From Ornithodoros turicata (taxonomy: Eukaryota; Arthropoda; Arachnida; Ixodida; Argasidae), in the NCBI RefSeq assembly GCF_037126465.1, contig NC_088204.1, forward strand, positions 22,388,804 through 22,452,803: DNA of 64,000 bases, in the 5' to 3' direction. Positions within the stretch are counted from its first letter, which is position 1. Each line of letters begins with the position of its first letter. The notes below the pieces were generated by a model. The model had not been told where the DNA came from. It was given only the letters and a program-made list of their open reading frames with translations, and did no database searches. This document shows, piece by piece, positions 21,031-31,242 of the stretch. The position numbers and the translations under genes are program-made.

Positions 21031-24000
21031 AACGTCTGTTGTAGAACGAAATGTGACAGCTAAACCGTTATGTTAGCATGAAGAAAATGAAGAAACTATG
21101 TTAATAACACTATGAAAATTCAGGAGTGATATCGACCCAAGTTCTATATGCTTGCTATAGTCACTGCGAGAAAACTGAACTCTCCTTATCTACCGCGCCA
21201 TCAAAATTAATGAGACCGTCCATCTACAGTATGACCTTCAGTACATCCACCCGTTCAGATCTTATAGGCGGCCATATCTTTTTTCCCCTACGGTGCGACC
21301 ACTTCGTTTGTACGCGTCACTGGTGGTCTTAGCCAAGCACCTGGCTCGAGCCGTCATTTGTCAGCTTCCCTCTTTGCCTTCCGCGTGGATCTTAATCGGC
21401 CTTCTCAATTATTTTATCCCCCGCGGCGGCCGCTCTGATCGGCACTCCGACAAAAGGAACTGCGCCATTCTCTCTCTCTCCTTTTCTTTTTATTTTTTGC
21501 CCCCGATGTTCTCTTTGCTGAAACCGCCCCCTCGTGCGCTCGGCAGTTTTTCTTGCGCGCTGACAAATAGGGAATCGATGCTCGCGAAAGAACTCGGGCT
21601 CAAGGCGCTCACGTCGTCCTCCAGGTTTGTTCCTTGCTCAGGCTTACGGCTTAGAACATTCGAAGGAGGAAGAGCTGGCTTGCGTGTACCCCCCACTTTT
21701 CTCGGGGGTATAAAACAAAAACAAACAAGGATGTGACGGAGCTTTGTTGTGGAAGAAATGGCGGGGACGTCAAGGCTTGGTCGGCCGCCCGTTTGGTGCG
21801 TGCGGTCGATAGGTCGGGACAATGCGGTTTTACGACACCTTGCATTAAGCCGTGAGGAGATTTACCCGGCAGCATTAGATGGGAATTTGCATTGTGCATG
21901 CGTTTGAGGACGCATGGCAACCGCCAATGTTGCGACAGTTTTAGGTCACGCCATCCAGTGTCTCCACGCATTTAAATAGCCTCAGAAGAACTTTTTATAT
22001 TTCTTTTCACAACTGATATCCTTGTCATTTAATCCCAGTTGCAATATTTTCGCACGGTTCCTATCACACCAGTTATTAGGAATATTTCTGTTGCGGACGT
22101 TCCGTGCTCCTGTCTTCCTATTCGTTAAAGAAGATAATGGGCTGGTTAGTGACACTGCGTATTGGGGCGACACAAAGACATAAAACATTGTTGTTGTTGT
22201 CGTCGTTTTATATCTTTGTGTCTCCTCAATATGCAGTCCCTATTCGCTGTTTTCGATTTGCACTCTGTCCCTATAATCCCTACAGGTGATCCATCTCGCA
22301 TCGGCCTACCACATCAAAAGGGAGCTTAAGGTAACCTTCCCGACTTCGACTTCGCATCACCACTAGCCAATCAGAGCGCAGCAGATTGAGTCGTCAAGGG
22401 ATATGTTTTACCGACGTATGATTCAGGGTCACTGGAATGCATTCCTTTCCCCGAATCCTCACTTCGAGTGTAATGGCGGCTGCCAACAACGTGAGGCCAC
22501 AGTTTCAGAGAATAAGAGGTATATACCTGCAAGAGGCTCATAGTCGACGATGACCCTGGATCATTTGCTACTACCAGATGGCGCTGCAGTTCGTGATACG
22601 GAGTCGTAGCACGTGAGGCAACTTCGTTCGCCTAAAATTCTTTTTGTGTCGCCACGTCACGAAGACCTGAATCGTAAAGGAACAGTAAACGTAGTATGGA
22701 CATGGCAACCTAAATGGAAACTGGTTTACTGTTTCATCCCGGGCTCAGTGTTTTCATTTGCTATTCGTTTTCACCAACATCCTCCCGTGTTCACCACAAA
22801 GCCTGCCTCGTTCTCACCATTACTCCATCCGTATCGCAACCCTTCCCTTGTTTCTATTTCTGGTCACTATTTACAACCTCTTGCTCTCGATTCCCTATTC
22901 CTATCCCTACTCCCTATTCGGAGCCTCCTATTCCGAGCCACGGGGGTGCAGGCACGCATCGCGGCAGCTGTGTGGGGCCACAAGGCAGCCGGAACGAGCT
23001 TCTCGTTAGTGGTTGTTATCGCGTGACCGCACCACATAGACGAAACCCGACATATGTTAGCCCACAGGCACATCGCACGCGAGGGTGCGGGCCATGAGAC
23101 GGCGCCGACGCAGTTCAGGTGCCTGCGAAAGCCCCAACTTATACACAACTTAAGCTGCGGTTACTCAGCGGCACTGGGCATGTGGAGGAGGGGGGTGGCA
23201 TGTATGCGGTCGTGCGAAAGGGGAGCTTTTTGGCGGAAGTGTGATGAGATCGAATTTGCTAAGCGAGGGTGGGGTCAGTGTAAGAAAGACGAAACCACTG
23301 TGTTTAGGGGGTGCGAAAGGTGTGCCCGGGGATAAAGGGGCGTGAGGGGTCGTCTACGAGTGACGTGTTGTAATCCGATACTATATCTGTCAGGGGAAGA
23401 CACGTAGTTTAAAAGCAAGGGGAAGGGCGTTAGAGAACGAGGGGGACCGCCATAAAAATCCCCTGGGTTGCGATTGAGGGTCGTTCCATGGGTGCGCGAC
23501 GGTACATTTAGCTTTACTTTACTATAATTCTGACCCTCGCTATTACTACCACATTATTATAGCAGTGTTGTCCTTTGACATAATGGCAATTGATATTCCT
23601 AGGCTGGAACACATAGAAAGGACAAATACATGCAAAGACTTTCTTTCATCTTCCACATAATTTTTCATTCAAATTTCACGGTTCCAATGCCACGGAAGTC
23701 AAAGCCACCGAGTAAAACTATTTATGTATATTAAATGAGCTGCCACCCTCGAACATAAGGGAAAGGCCTCAGGAGCAAGCGGTGTGACGAACAGCGAAGG
23801 ATGTTCTACGTAAACAAGGAGAATCGGCCGAGGCAGGCCACAGACATATGGACGACACAGAAACACGCTCACGACGTCAGCACCTTTTCCTTGAGTTACT
23901 TGAATTCGAAGAATGTTCTCCTAGCGACAGTGGAACAACAATCTTCTTCTTTCGCGAAGATCATGGGCTGGAAAAATGAAACTCGTCAGACTCCCGTATG

Positions 24001-24190
24001 AACCTCACATACCAGGATGAACCTCACATCCCGAGGCTCGTACATATATACCCTTTTTGTGTTTGTGTTTTGTTCCGTGTGTATGTGTGTTCTGTTTTGT
24101 ATCTCCATTATTTTATACTTGCGTCACTGAGGCACTTCCAAGAAATGGAGCAGCATACCCTTGATGGATGTCACTTAGCTCCAATGTTTG
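21031..24190. other. No gene recognised
   Basis: The region contains a hairpin at 22150-22240 (listed separately). Frames at 21293-21736 and 22613-23097 are composition-driven and lack domains. Near 22340-22640 there are loosely inverted blocks (CAGGGTCACTGG and GATGACCCTGG) that may be an old foldback element. Confidence 0.4.
22150..22240. repeat. Hairpin
   Basis: The left arm (22150-22186, ending GACACAAAGACATAAAAC) and right arm (22205-22240, starting GTTTTATATCTTTGTGTC) are complementary with a few mismatches around a GTT-rich loop. Because of the palindrome, both strands encode a similar peptide (FVSPQYAV). Confidence 0.7.
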
Positions 24191-24192
24191 TA

Positions 24193-25125
24193 CGAGGGGT
24201 GTTCAAGTGAAACCGGGACTTTCTGTCTCCTGAATGTATACAAATGGCTCGCGCTACTTCATTTTCGTGATTTTCACACGCGACAGGCCTCCGCGTTCAC
24301 CACGTGGTGGTCCAAAGTTTGTGCAAAACAGAAGACACGTGCTGGACAAGATGGCCGACAAAGAGGTGAGCGCTCACATCGAACAGCGAATTGGCATGAA
24401 GTTTCTCGTGAATGAAGAAGGCGAAAGTCATCTGAAATTCACAGAAGACTTCATGCTCAGTATGGCCACGATACACTTAGCCGCAGCAACGTGTTTGAGT
24501 GATGAAAACGGTTCCGAGACGGAGGTACATCAGTGCAGGACGATCCTGGCAGGGGCGGCTCAGAGCCCAGTGTCAGAGTTCCTGAGAACATCCAACTTGT
24601 GGAGCGCCTGATCCTTAAGAACCGACGGATAACATGTCTCGAACTGGCTCGAAAGACGGACCTTTGTATGGGAACGTTGAACACTATCATTCATGAATAC
24701 CTCCAGTTTCGGAAAGCCGGGCCTCCTCACCAAAGGAGACCTCCTCCTAAAGGACAATGCACGCCCGCATACCGCGCATCTCACGACACGCACCTTACAG
24801 GAACTTAGCTGGGAGTTGCTGCCACATCCCCCTTACAGTCCAGACCTCGCCCCCAGCGATTTCCATCTCTTGGGGCCACTGAAGGCGTTCCTTGGGTGCC
24901 GCCACTTCAGCTGCGACGACGAGGTCAAGAATGCGGTCCGATCATGGCTGCTACGCGCCGGTAAGGATTTCTACACTGCTGACATCCAAGCCCTCGTGAA
25001 ACGCTGGGACAAGTGCATTAGCGCAGCTGGAGATTACGTTGAAAAATAAAACTAATTTCTCGCCTGTAAGTTCATTTTACTTTTGCGAAAAATGAAAAGT
25101 CCCGGTTTGACTAGAACGCCCCTCG
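24193..25125 (+). mobile_element. mariner element, internally deleted, both ends present
   Basis: The inverted ends CGAGGGGTGTTCAAGTGAAA and the inverse of TTTGACTAGAACGCCCCTCG lie between TA dinucleotides (24191-24192 and 25126-25127), the standard mariner target duplication. The 933-bp length is shorter than the usual 1.3 kb because the middle of the transposase gene is deleted. The coding part is broken into three frames. A second, minus-strand fragment lies at 54020-54627. Confidence 0.88.
24352..25049 (+). pseudogene. mariner transposase remnant (D34D catalytic half retained)
   Basis: The N-terminal part (MADKEVSAHIEQRIGMKFLV, and in another frame VERLILKNRRITCLELARKT) is the helix-turn-helix DNA-binding region. 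The intervening part with the first catalytic Asp is deleted. From 24693 the frame encodes LLKDNARPHTAHLTTRTLQE, then HPPYSPDLAPSDFHLL and FSCDDEVKNAV, and ends in YVEK. The Asp of KDN and the Asp of PSDF are separated by exactly 34 residues, the mariner D34D signature. The protein cannot be functional because of the deletion and frame shifts. Confidence 0.85.
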
Positions 25126-25475
25126 TAAATAAACATATATTTCTTTCGCCTCCTCCTTCTGTTCTAAACGCCGGTGGCTCCCTGTCTATCGCGCTTCCGT
25201 TCACTTATTTCACTTCGCTTCGAAATTGACGAATGCTGACATAATTCAATCCACACGTATTACTATTAAAATTTTGCAATTCAGTATTCTCACAGACTGT
25301 GTCTCTAGCAGTACAGCAGACAGTTTCTCTGCTTCGCGTGTCAGTAAGTCAGTTCGCACGTAATTCCTAGTGGGACGCACCTGCATTCGGTGGCCTCGCA
25401 AATGGATTCTCGTCGTTTTCTTTTCTTTCTTTCTTTATTGCTGAGCATTGCCGTACAGAACTTTACCCAACTCCC
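25126..25475. other. No gene recognised
   Basis: Nothing identified apart from a pyrimidine-rich tract at 25416-25438. Confidence 0.4.
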
Positions 25476-25690
25476 CAACTCGAATTCCGGTTGAGCTGTT
25501 TGGGGTTTTCCAAAGTGTTTCGGACGAATGTCGGCACAGTTTCCCCTGAAGTCGGCCCAAGACGAGTACTACCCCGTGTCTCCCACTCCTTCCTGCTGTC
25601 CGCTCTCCGTCTGTCCACGTCTGTACGCCGCGTATAACCACAGTTGCTTCGCGGCGGTAGCACCGAATAAAAACAACAACAACAACAGAA
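25476..25690 (+). mobile_element. tRNA-derived SINE, AATAAA-tail type, 5'-truncated
   Basis: It begins in a degenerate B box (CTCGAATTCCGG), continues through the shared body (TGTCGGCACAGTTTCCCC, GAAGTCGGCCCAAGACG) and then has the second tail type: CCACTCCTTCCTGCTGTCC, CTGTCCACGTCTGTACGCC, CCACAGTTGCTTCGCGGC, and GAATAAAAACAACAAC. The A-box half is missing. The (AAC)n is the 3' tail. Confidence 0.8.
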
Positions 25691-26198
25691 CTTTAGATGA
25701 GGTGCAAGGAATGGCACCTCGCTGTTGCTCTTGATATCAGCCGAAGAAGTTCCTCGTCCGAGTGAAGCGATGACGACGAAGCGAGACTCGAGCAGTATGG
25801 ATCGCCTCAAGACCAGCTTCGATCGCCTGATGTGTAGGTAGCAAAAATGGTGGCGCCACGAGGCTCCACAGTGCAGCGTATAATTCGCCCATAGAGAGAC
25901 AACGGCAGCTTCCTCCGGTTGAGGAGTCCTTTGTTGTCGCTCAATGCACTTCCTTCCTTACTTATCCCATACCCCTGGGTGCCGTGGGCGCCAGCTTTGG
26001 AGGACATTGTTGGAGATCACTAAGCCAACGATTCACGTGTGTGGTAGCAGAAGAGACGCTGCTGCATAAGCATAGGAAACCGTGCGTCATTTACTATGAT
26101 CTAACTGTACTGCCTGTGTTTCGCATCGGCAGACAGGGAAGGAAGTCCCAAACTGCATCGCTCAATTTCGTGTCTACAAAGTTTGTTTTAATCTTCCG

Positions 26199-26440
26199 CG
26201 TTAGCGCCGCGAAGCAACTGTGGTTATGAGCGGCGTACAGATGTGGACAGATGGACAGAGGACAGCAAGAAGGAGTGGTGGACAGGGGGGTTAGTTTGCG
26301 TCATGGGCCGACTTCCGAGGAACTGTGCCGACATTCGTCTAGAAGGTCTTCGGAAAACCTCAGACAGCACAGCCGGTGGTAGGATTCGAACCCACTACCT
26401 CCCAGTCTTCAGCACCACCTTGGCTACGTGTCTACGAAGT
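26199..26440 (-). mobile_element. tRNA-derived SINE, AATAAA-tail type, near complete
   Basis: On the minus strand it has an A-box-like ACGTAGCCAAGGTGG (26416-26430), a B box GGGTTCGAATCC (26382-26393), the body GGCTGTGCTGTCTGAGGTTT and TGTCGGCACAGTTCC, and the tail ending in CATAACCACAGTTGCTTCGC, GGCGCTAACG. It is the most complete copy of the second SINE type in the window. Confidence 0.85.
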
Positions 26441-27650
26441 GGTCTACGTCTAGATCACTGTCGAAATACGAGGAATTTCTAAATTAATGCATTTGCAATA
26501 CATCGCGATCGCGTAGCGATCAGGTCTTCTTTCTTTTTCTTTTTTTTTTAAGTTAAGGTGGCGTTGTCTGCGGTCACTAGTTGAGGAGCTCCCCAGCAAG
26601 AGCTGTCTTCGCAAGCATTCCATCTTCGGTGCTCGAGGCTCATACACCTACAATTATTGTGCACGCGCGACCAGCCCGGAGCAAGCGTGGTCTGACGTGC
26701 TACTCCTATTGGATGCATGGACCTCGCCCTGGAGGCAGCGCACGCGGACTGTACGACACGCATATGTTACACGGAAACCGAATAAACTGAGACAAATTTT
26801 TTTTAGCTATTTAATATATTCGTAACATGATGACGTATTTAATATATTGGTAACACCCTTAATCACTTCTCGTAGTACCATTACCGCACCACCCTTGCGT
26901 CCATTTCATCACGAAGCCTCGAAAAAAAAGTAGCATTACCCAGAGCCCCCGCACGAAACTTTGGGCTCCATCTATTTAGCTGCTTGGGAACTGGAAAAGT
27001 CACTCCGAGGCAACTCTCTTCCGATCGACTGCAATGTGACAAGGCACAAGACAAACAGCAAACGAAACGAGGAAGACTGAAAAGAGGAAATTTGGACGCC
27101 CCCGGGGGAGCTACAAGCTGCTCTCGTCCGGTCTAATTAGGGTCAACGTGTCCGGCTGAGCTGACTTGGAAACCGATGCCACTGGCTCTTTCCGACTTTT
27201 CCGCTTGCGAAGGTGCCCAAAACGACGTACATGAACCTTAGGGAAAGTGCTTTGGGCGATAAAGAAGGGCAAAGGAAGACTATTCCGACGGACAGAAAAA
27301 TGAGGAGTGTGCAAGATTGTGCAGCGTTACAAAGCAGTGTGCCGCCTGCGTGATTCGCTTTGTACCATGAGGGCGCCTCCCAAAAGTAGGTTGTACAAAC
27401 TTCAGGAGAATGAACGTATCAGTATGAATATGCGTCATTGGGGGTAGAATTGCACGGAAGGCGAGACAGCCTTTCCGAGAGGAGAACCTATCATACCGCC
27501 ACCACGCGGCGGTTAGCGGAAACCGTCAACAGTGTGGATCGGCGCGGGCAATTCGGCATTGCATGCTTTACGTTTGGAGCGTTCCCTCTCCTTTGTAGTC
27601 TTTGGTACCAACATGGGAACAGAAAATGAGCACTCTGTGAGAGGTATGAC
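26441..27650. other. No gene recognised
   Basis: AT-rich tracts near 26800-26850 include the repeated TATTTAATATATT(C/G)GTAACA at 26809 and 26836. Nothing else was identified. Confidence 0.4.
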
Positions 27651-27658
27651 GCTATAAG

Positions 27659-28452
27659 TAGGGTTTGTGGTTTTCGGCATTTATTTTCAACCCAATTCGG
27701 GGGGTGTTTATCGGCATTTATATTGGGGACTATAAATCGGATTTTTTCGTCATCTATATTCCGCCGAAAAAATAAATGCCCGAATACGGGCATCTATTTA
27801 TTTCGCATGAAGGAGAGCCTATTTTGCGGGCGAAGTAACAATGAACCGAAAAGAAGTGAATTGATTCATGGTTTCATTAACAATGTCTTTTGTTGCCTGT
27901 GCCAAACCAGCAAACAATGAGACTACCTCTTGTGTAATAGATGCAAGCGTACATCATCATGCTCGCATCTGTCATAGCGGCTCGCTCCTTGCGATTAATA
28001 ACACGCAGTTTAGAGAACGCGCGCTCAACATTAGCGCTAGAAACAGGAATAGCCAGTATGCTTAAGGCGCACTGCGATAACAAAGGCCATGTGCTCGAAC
28101 GGGTCGTCCAAAACTGAATAGGAGATATATCCACCTGAGGGGCAGGGCATGCAGCATATTCGAAAAACTCGCGCTTTATATCATCCATACGAGATTCATC
28201 AACAGAGCTGAGGTCATCCTCCTATAAGCGCTTACGCACAACGAAACAAGGGCACAGCCCGAAGATAATGCCACGCTCGAGAAATAGTCGACAAAGGGAG
28301 ATTCCAAGGGGATTTCCCTTTGCGGTTCCAGGAATGGCAGCTGTCAGGATACGAGAAATTCGTATTTTTTCGGAATATTCCAAATCTGAAAAAAATCATT
28401 CGGGGGGTGTTTTCCTGCATTTTTCGGAAAATGCTGAAAACCACGAATCCTA
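27659..28452 (-). mobile_element. hAT element, internally deleted, with perfect 8-bp target duplications
   Basis: The identical octamer GCTATAAG flanks the element (27651-27658 and 28453-28460). The inverted ends TAGGGTTTGTGGTTTTCGGC (left) and TAGGATTCGTGGTTTTCAGC (inverse of the right end) match with three differences, followed by shared CGGGGGGTGTTT/AACACCCCCCGAA blocks. Only the C-terminus of the transposase gene remains inside, on the minus strand. An 8-bp duplication and a TAGGG-type end are hAT hallmarks. Confidence 0.92.
27877..28188 (-). pseudogene. hAT transposase C-terminal dimerisation domain remnant
   Basis: The frame reads PLLSQCALSILAIPVSSANV, then ERAFSKLRVINRKERAAMTD. This is the hATC dimerisation block typical of hAT transposases (LA...VLAIP-SSA-VER-FS). 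The DDE catalytic region and the BED zinc finger are absent because most of the element was deleted. It cannot encode a working transposase. Confidence 0.88.
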
Positions 28453-28460
28453 GCTATAAG

Positions 28461-29326
28461 TGGACATGCTATCTTGTCGTGAGCAGGAATAACACGTCCT
28501 CTTTGTACGAAATTGTTACATAGTGCGTTTGTTTGCTAGGTACTTTGCGTACGTGAATGACGGTGACCGTGGTTATTCCTTCTCGCAATGTGTTCCTAGA
28601 AGCCTTTATAGTGCAATATAATTCGGAACATGAAGAGAGCGATTAAGCAAAAGAACGCGCCGAGTCCTGTGAGTGCCTCGCAACATTCATGGAGTAATCG
28701 TCTCAGGAATTCGTTGAACGTTTCTTGAACGAAGGTGTTCACTTTGGTGTTTACTTTCATTGCTCACTGTAATGGAGCACGTTGGGAAGAGCAGCTCCTG
28801 GCGGTCGGTCATACGTATTATCGATTGTAATGTGCAGTGTTCTGCGTATGTTATCCAAACCCCCGGGCTTCTCAGTGCTCCTGATTTACTTAGCCTCCAC
28901 TTGACTAGTACCGGTGAAATACGTATTGAAGCTGGTGTGCACCTATCCCGAATGATCCTTATACCAAACAGTGCAGACTCATTACACTGACTACTGCACA
29001 AGAGGTGCCATCACACGGCTATACCTAGATAACACGAACATAAAAGGAAGTCATATGAGAAAACCCGTCAATACGATAAGTTCTATCACGCACTTGGTGC
29101 TTCGCGGAGACTTGCTATGCAGTCGTACGGGAGGACCAGAAGACGGCATCGGTATTTCATCTAGGCCCCCTACACTCCCCTAATACCCCCAATGGCGGGC
29201 AACACCCCGTAACATTTTTACCTGTGTACCCCGTACGGGGTGCCCTTGGGGGTGGGGCCCTATGGGGTTATGGGGTGCCCTTGATATTTCAGCTTTAGAC
29301 ACATGTCGGCAATGATATTTAAGCTG
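28461..29326. other. No gene recognised
   Basis: Near 29160-29285 there is a G/C-rich block with repeated GGGGTGCCC and a palindromic CCCCGTACGGGG. The rest holds only short frames. Confidence 0.4.
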
Positions 29327-29334
29327 TTATGAGC

Positions 29335-30055
29335 TAGAGCGCGGATAAATATGCACTAAAAACTCCCAAAATATGCATGCAACTATGCACTGAAAATCTT
29401 CGAAATATGCAGTAAAAACCCTCAATATATGCAATGCTTTTCATCGTGCTTATTACGAAAACTATGCACCAAATGCCTATTTTTAAAAAAGTGTGTACAC
29501 GTATTTTACCAGGGATAATACGGTATAATAAAGCCGCCTTCGTTCGTAGCACACAAGAAAGAACACTTGCGCCACATATATAAATCATGGAAGTGAAGGC
29601 TTTGCGTTCGTGATCGATAAAATAGCGGAAACGTAGGGTATCTGGTGGACGAATCGCATAACGAAACAAGCCTGAGCATGGGCAACATAGAAAACACGAA
29701 CATACACGTATGTCCGTGTTTTTCGTGTTGCCCATGCTCAGGCTACTTTCGTCGTGGCTTTGAGTTCGGCACTGCGTAATGCTGATTAAAATGCGAACTC
29801 CGCCCGACTTCGTAACGGTAATGGAGCAGCCTGGGTACGGGTTGAACATCATCGCTCCTCGCGCCACCAAAACATGGAAAATATTCGGTTCCGACAAGGA
29901 TGACGAAACGCTGTCCCGAAACCAGCAAAACCAGCATGAAAACAGAAGAAGTAAGCTTTCGTACCTGAAAATATGCAAAATATGCCCTTTTCACGCACTT
30001 TCATGCGAAACATGCCACAACGGGGAAACACGCATTTATATGCACCATAGAACCC
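29335..30055. mobile_element. hAT-like element, decayed
   Basis: TTATGAGC (29327-29334) and TTATGATC (30056-30063) form a 7-of-8 matching putative target duplication. Both subterminal regions carry many copies of ATATGCA/TATGCAC (near 29350-29435 and 29965-30045), the kind of clustered motif bound by hAT transposases. The right end reads, inverted, GGGTTCTATGGTGCATATAA; the left end is only weakly similar. No transposase domain was recognised, although long minus-strand frames exist. Confidence 0.45.
29670..29743. repeat. Near-perfect hairpin inside the hAT-like element
   Basis: The arms GCCTGAGCATGGGCAACA and TGTTGCCCATGCTCAGGC, extended by AAAACACG / CGTGTTTTT and CATACACGTATG at the centre, make an almost perfect palindrome of about 74 bp. 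Confidence 0.85.
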
Positions 30056-30063
30056 TTATGATC

Positions 30064-30559
30064 GCTCCCAAAACAAGACCAAAAGTGTTTTTTCGTCGTC
30101 CGGGTACAAAGCCATGTCGAGAAAAAAAAAGATAATAACATGCGTTTGCGTGAAAATCCGCGCTCCGTAACTAAAATAATGACCCCCCCTTCCTCCCATT
30201 GAATTTTTTGCAACACCCCTCCGTGCTTGGGATCCTTGATAATCCACTGGGTTTCACGTAGGGATTGCTTGTGTACAGGCATCCGTCGAGTGTAAATCTA
30301 ATAGTAACCATTGAAATATGGCAGCCGTCGGAAAAGACAGGCAGCAGCGCATCCCTTGGTTGCTGATCTCTCCTTGAGGCATGTGTTGTGTTCGTCTGTT
30401 TGTGTGTTTTCAGCCTGAGAACAGTTACTTTCCATCATGCTAATAGTAACAATTCGGTAACTCTAGATGATAACATAATTTCTACGAGCCGTACCTGTGT
30501 CGTCTTCCTTTGCTGCTCTGAAATATTCGTTGGACAAGTGTCTGTCGCATGTCAACGAC
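30064..30559. other. No gene recognised
   Basis: Short frames only. A TTTTCAG near 30412 and a CGGTAACTC near 30455 do not frame an open exon of any conviction. Confidence 0.4.
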
Positions 30560-30900
30560 GACAACTTTATTTTGAGATGATTAACGGGGAGTTTCATCGC
30601 CAGGGGAGATACTCTACCCTTTGCTGGTGGTGACGTGGGGAATGAAATAATGAGCCCCTTCGCAATAAGGATCGAAGTCCTATATGGTGTCCAAAAAAGG
30701 TGAAAAGGACCCAAAAGGTCATATTTTGAGAACTGCTGAGTTCGCACACCGAACTTTTTGTTGTCTCTTGTCCTTCGGGAAGGAATGAGAGCTAATTCCG
30801 GGTTCACTACAATATGTATCGCGTTGAAGAACGTCCCGTCGCTACGATTTGCTCTGTGGACGTCTGCCATCTTTCTATATGTGGTGTTTTCAGGTAACTT
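30560..30900 (-). mobile_element. Probable LINE 3' fragment
   Basis: A minus-strand frame (LIISFPTSPPAKGRVSPLAM, then KLPVNHLKIKLSSL) runs into AATAAAGTTGTCGTCG (near 30571-30556), which looks like the polyadenylation signal and terminal repeat of a LINE 3' end. No reverse transcriptase motif is left, so the assignment rests on the 3'-end organisation. Confidence 0.35.
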
Positions 30901-31100
30901 GATGCCTTGTTGTGTCCGTCCTTCCGCGTTCCATCCTCAAAACGGCTCCCCATTATGCGGAACACAGCAGCAACGGGCAATTTCTCCACAATCACTTCGA
31001 ACGGTATGCGGATCTAACGCGCCATCCACACTATTCGAAGCGCGCGCAGCGCCTCTTATAGACAGCTCTCCTCGCCAATAGTTGTGTGACGACGTGCTGC

Positions 31101-31230
31101 GGCGACGACGTCAGCACAGTTCCCTTAGAAGTCGGCCCAGGACGCACATTCCGCCAGGGCGTGAGTCGTGACGTTGCCCACATACGTGAGGCCGACAACG
31201 GCAAGCCCTATCACCACCACCAGCACCACC
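31101..31230 (+). mobile_element. 5'-truncated SINE, CAC-tail type, with 12-bp target duplication
   Basis: The body and tail (CAGCACAGTTCCCTTAGAAG, TCGGCCCAGGACGC, GAGGCCGACAACGGCAAGCCC, CACCACCAGCACCACC) match the complete copy at 2401-2660 but lack the tRNA head. ACGACGTGCTGC occurs on both sides (31089-31100 and 31231-31242), an exact 12-bp target duplication that proves retroposition of a truncated copy. Confidence 0.9.
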
Positions 31231-31242
31231 ACGACGTGCTGC

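Noticed and set aside
21293..21736. 147-codon + strand frame
   Set aside because: Composition-driven (pyrimidine-rich), no domain, and overlapping frames of similar length on the other strand.
27877..28188. Possible domesticated hAT gene
   Set aside because: The segment lies inside an element with intact ends and exact duplications and covers only the C-terminal domain, so it is an ordinary internally deleted transposon.
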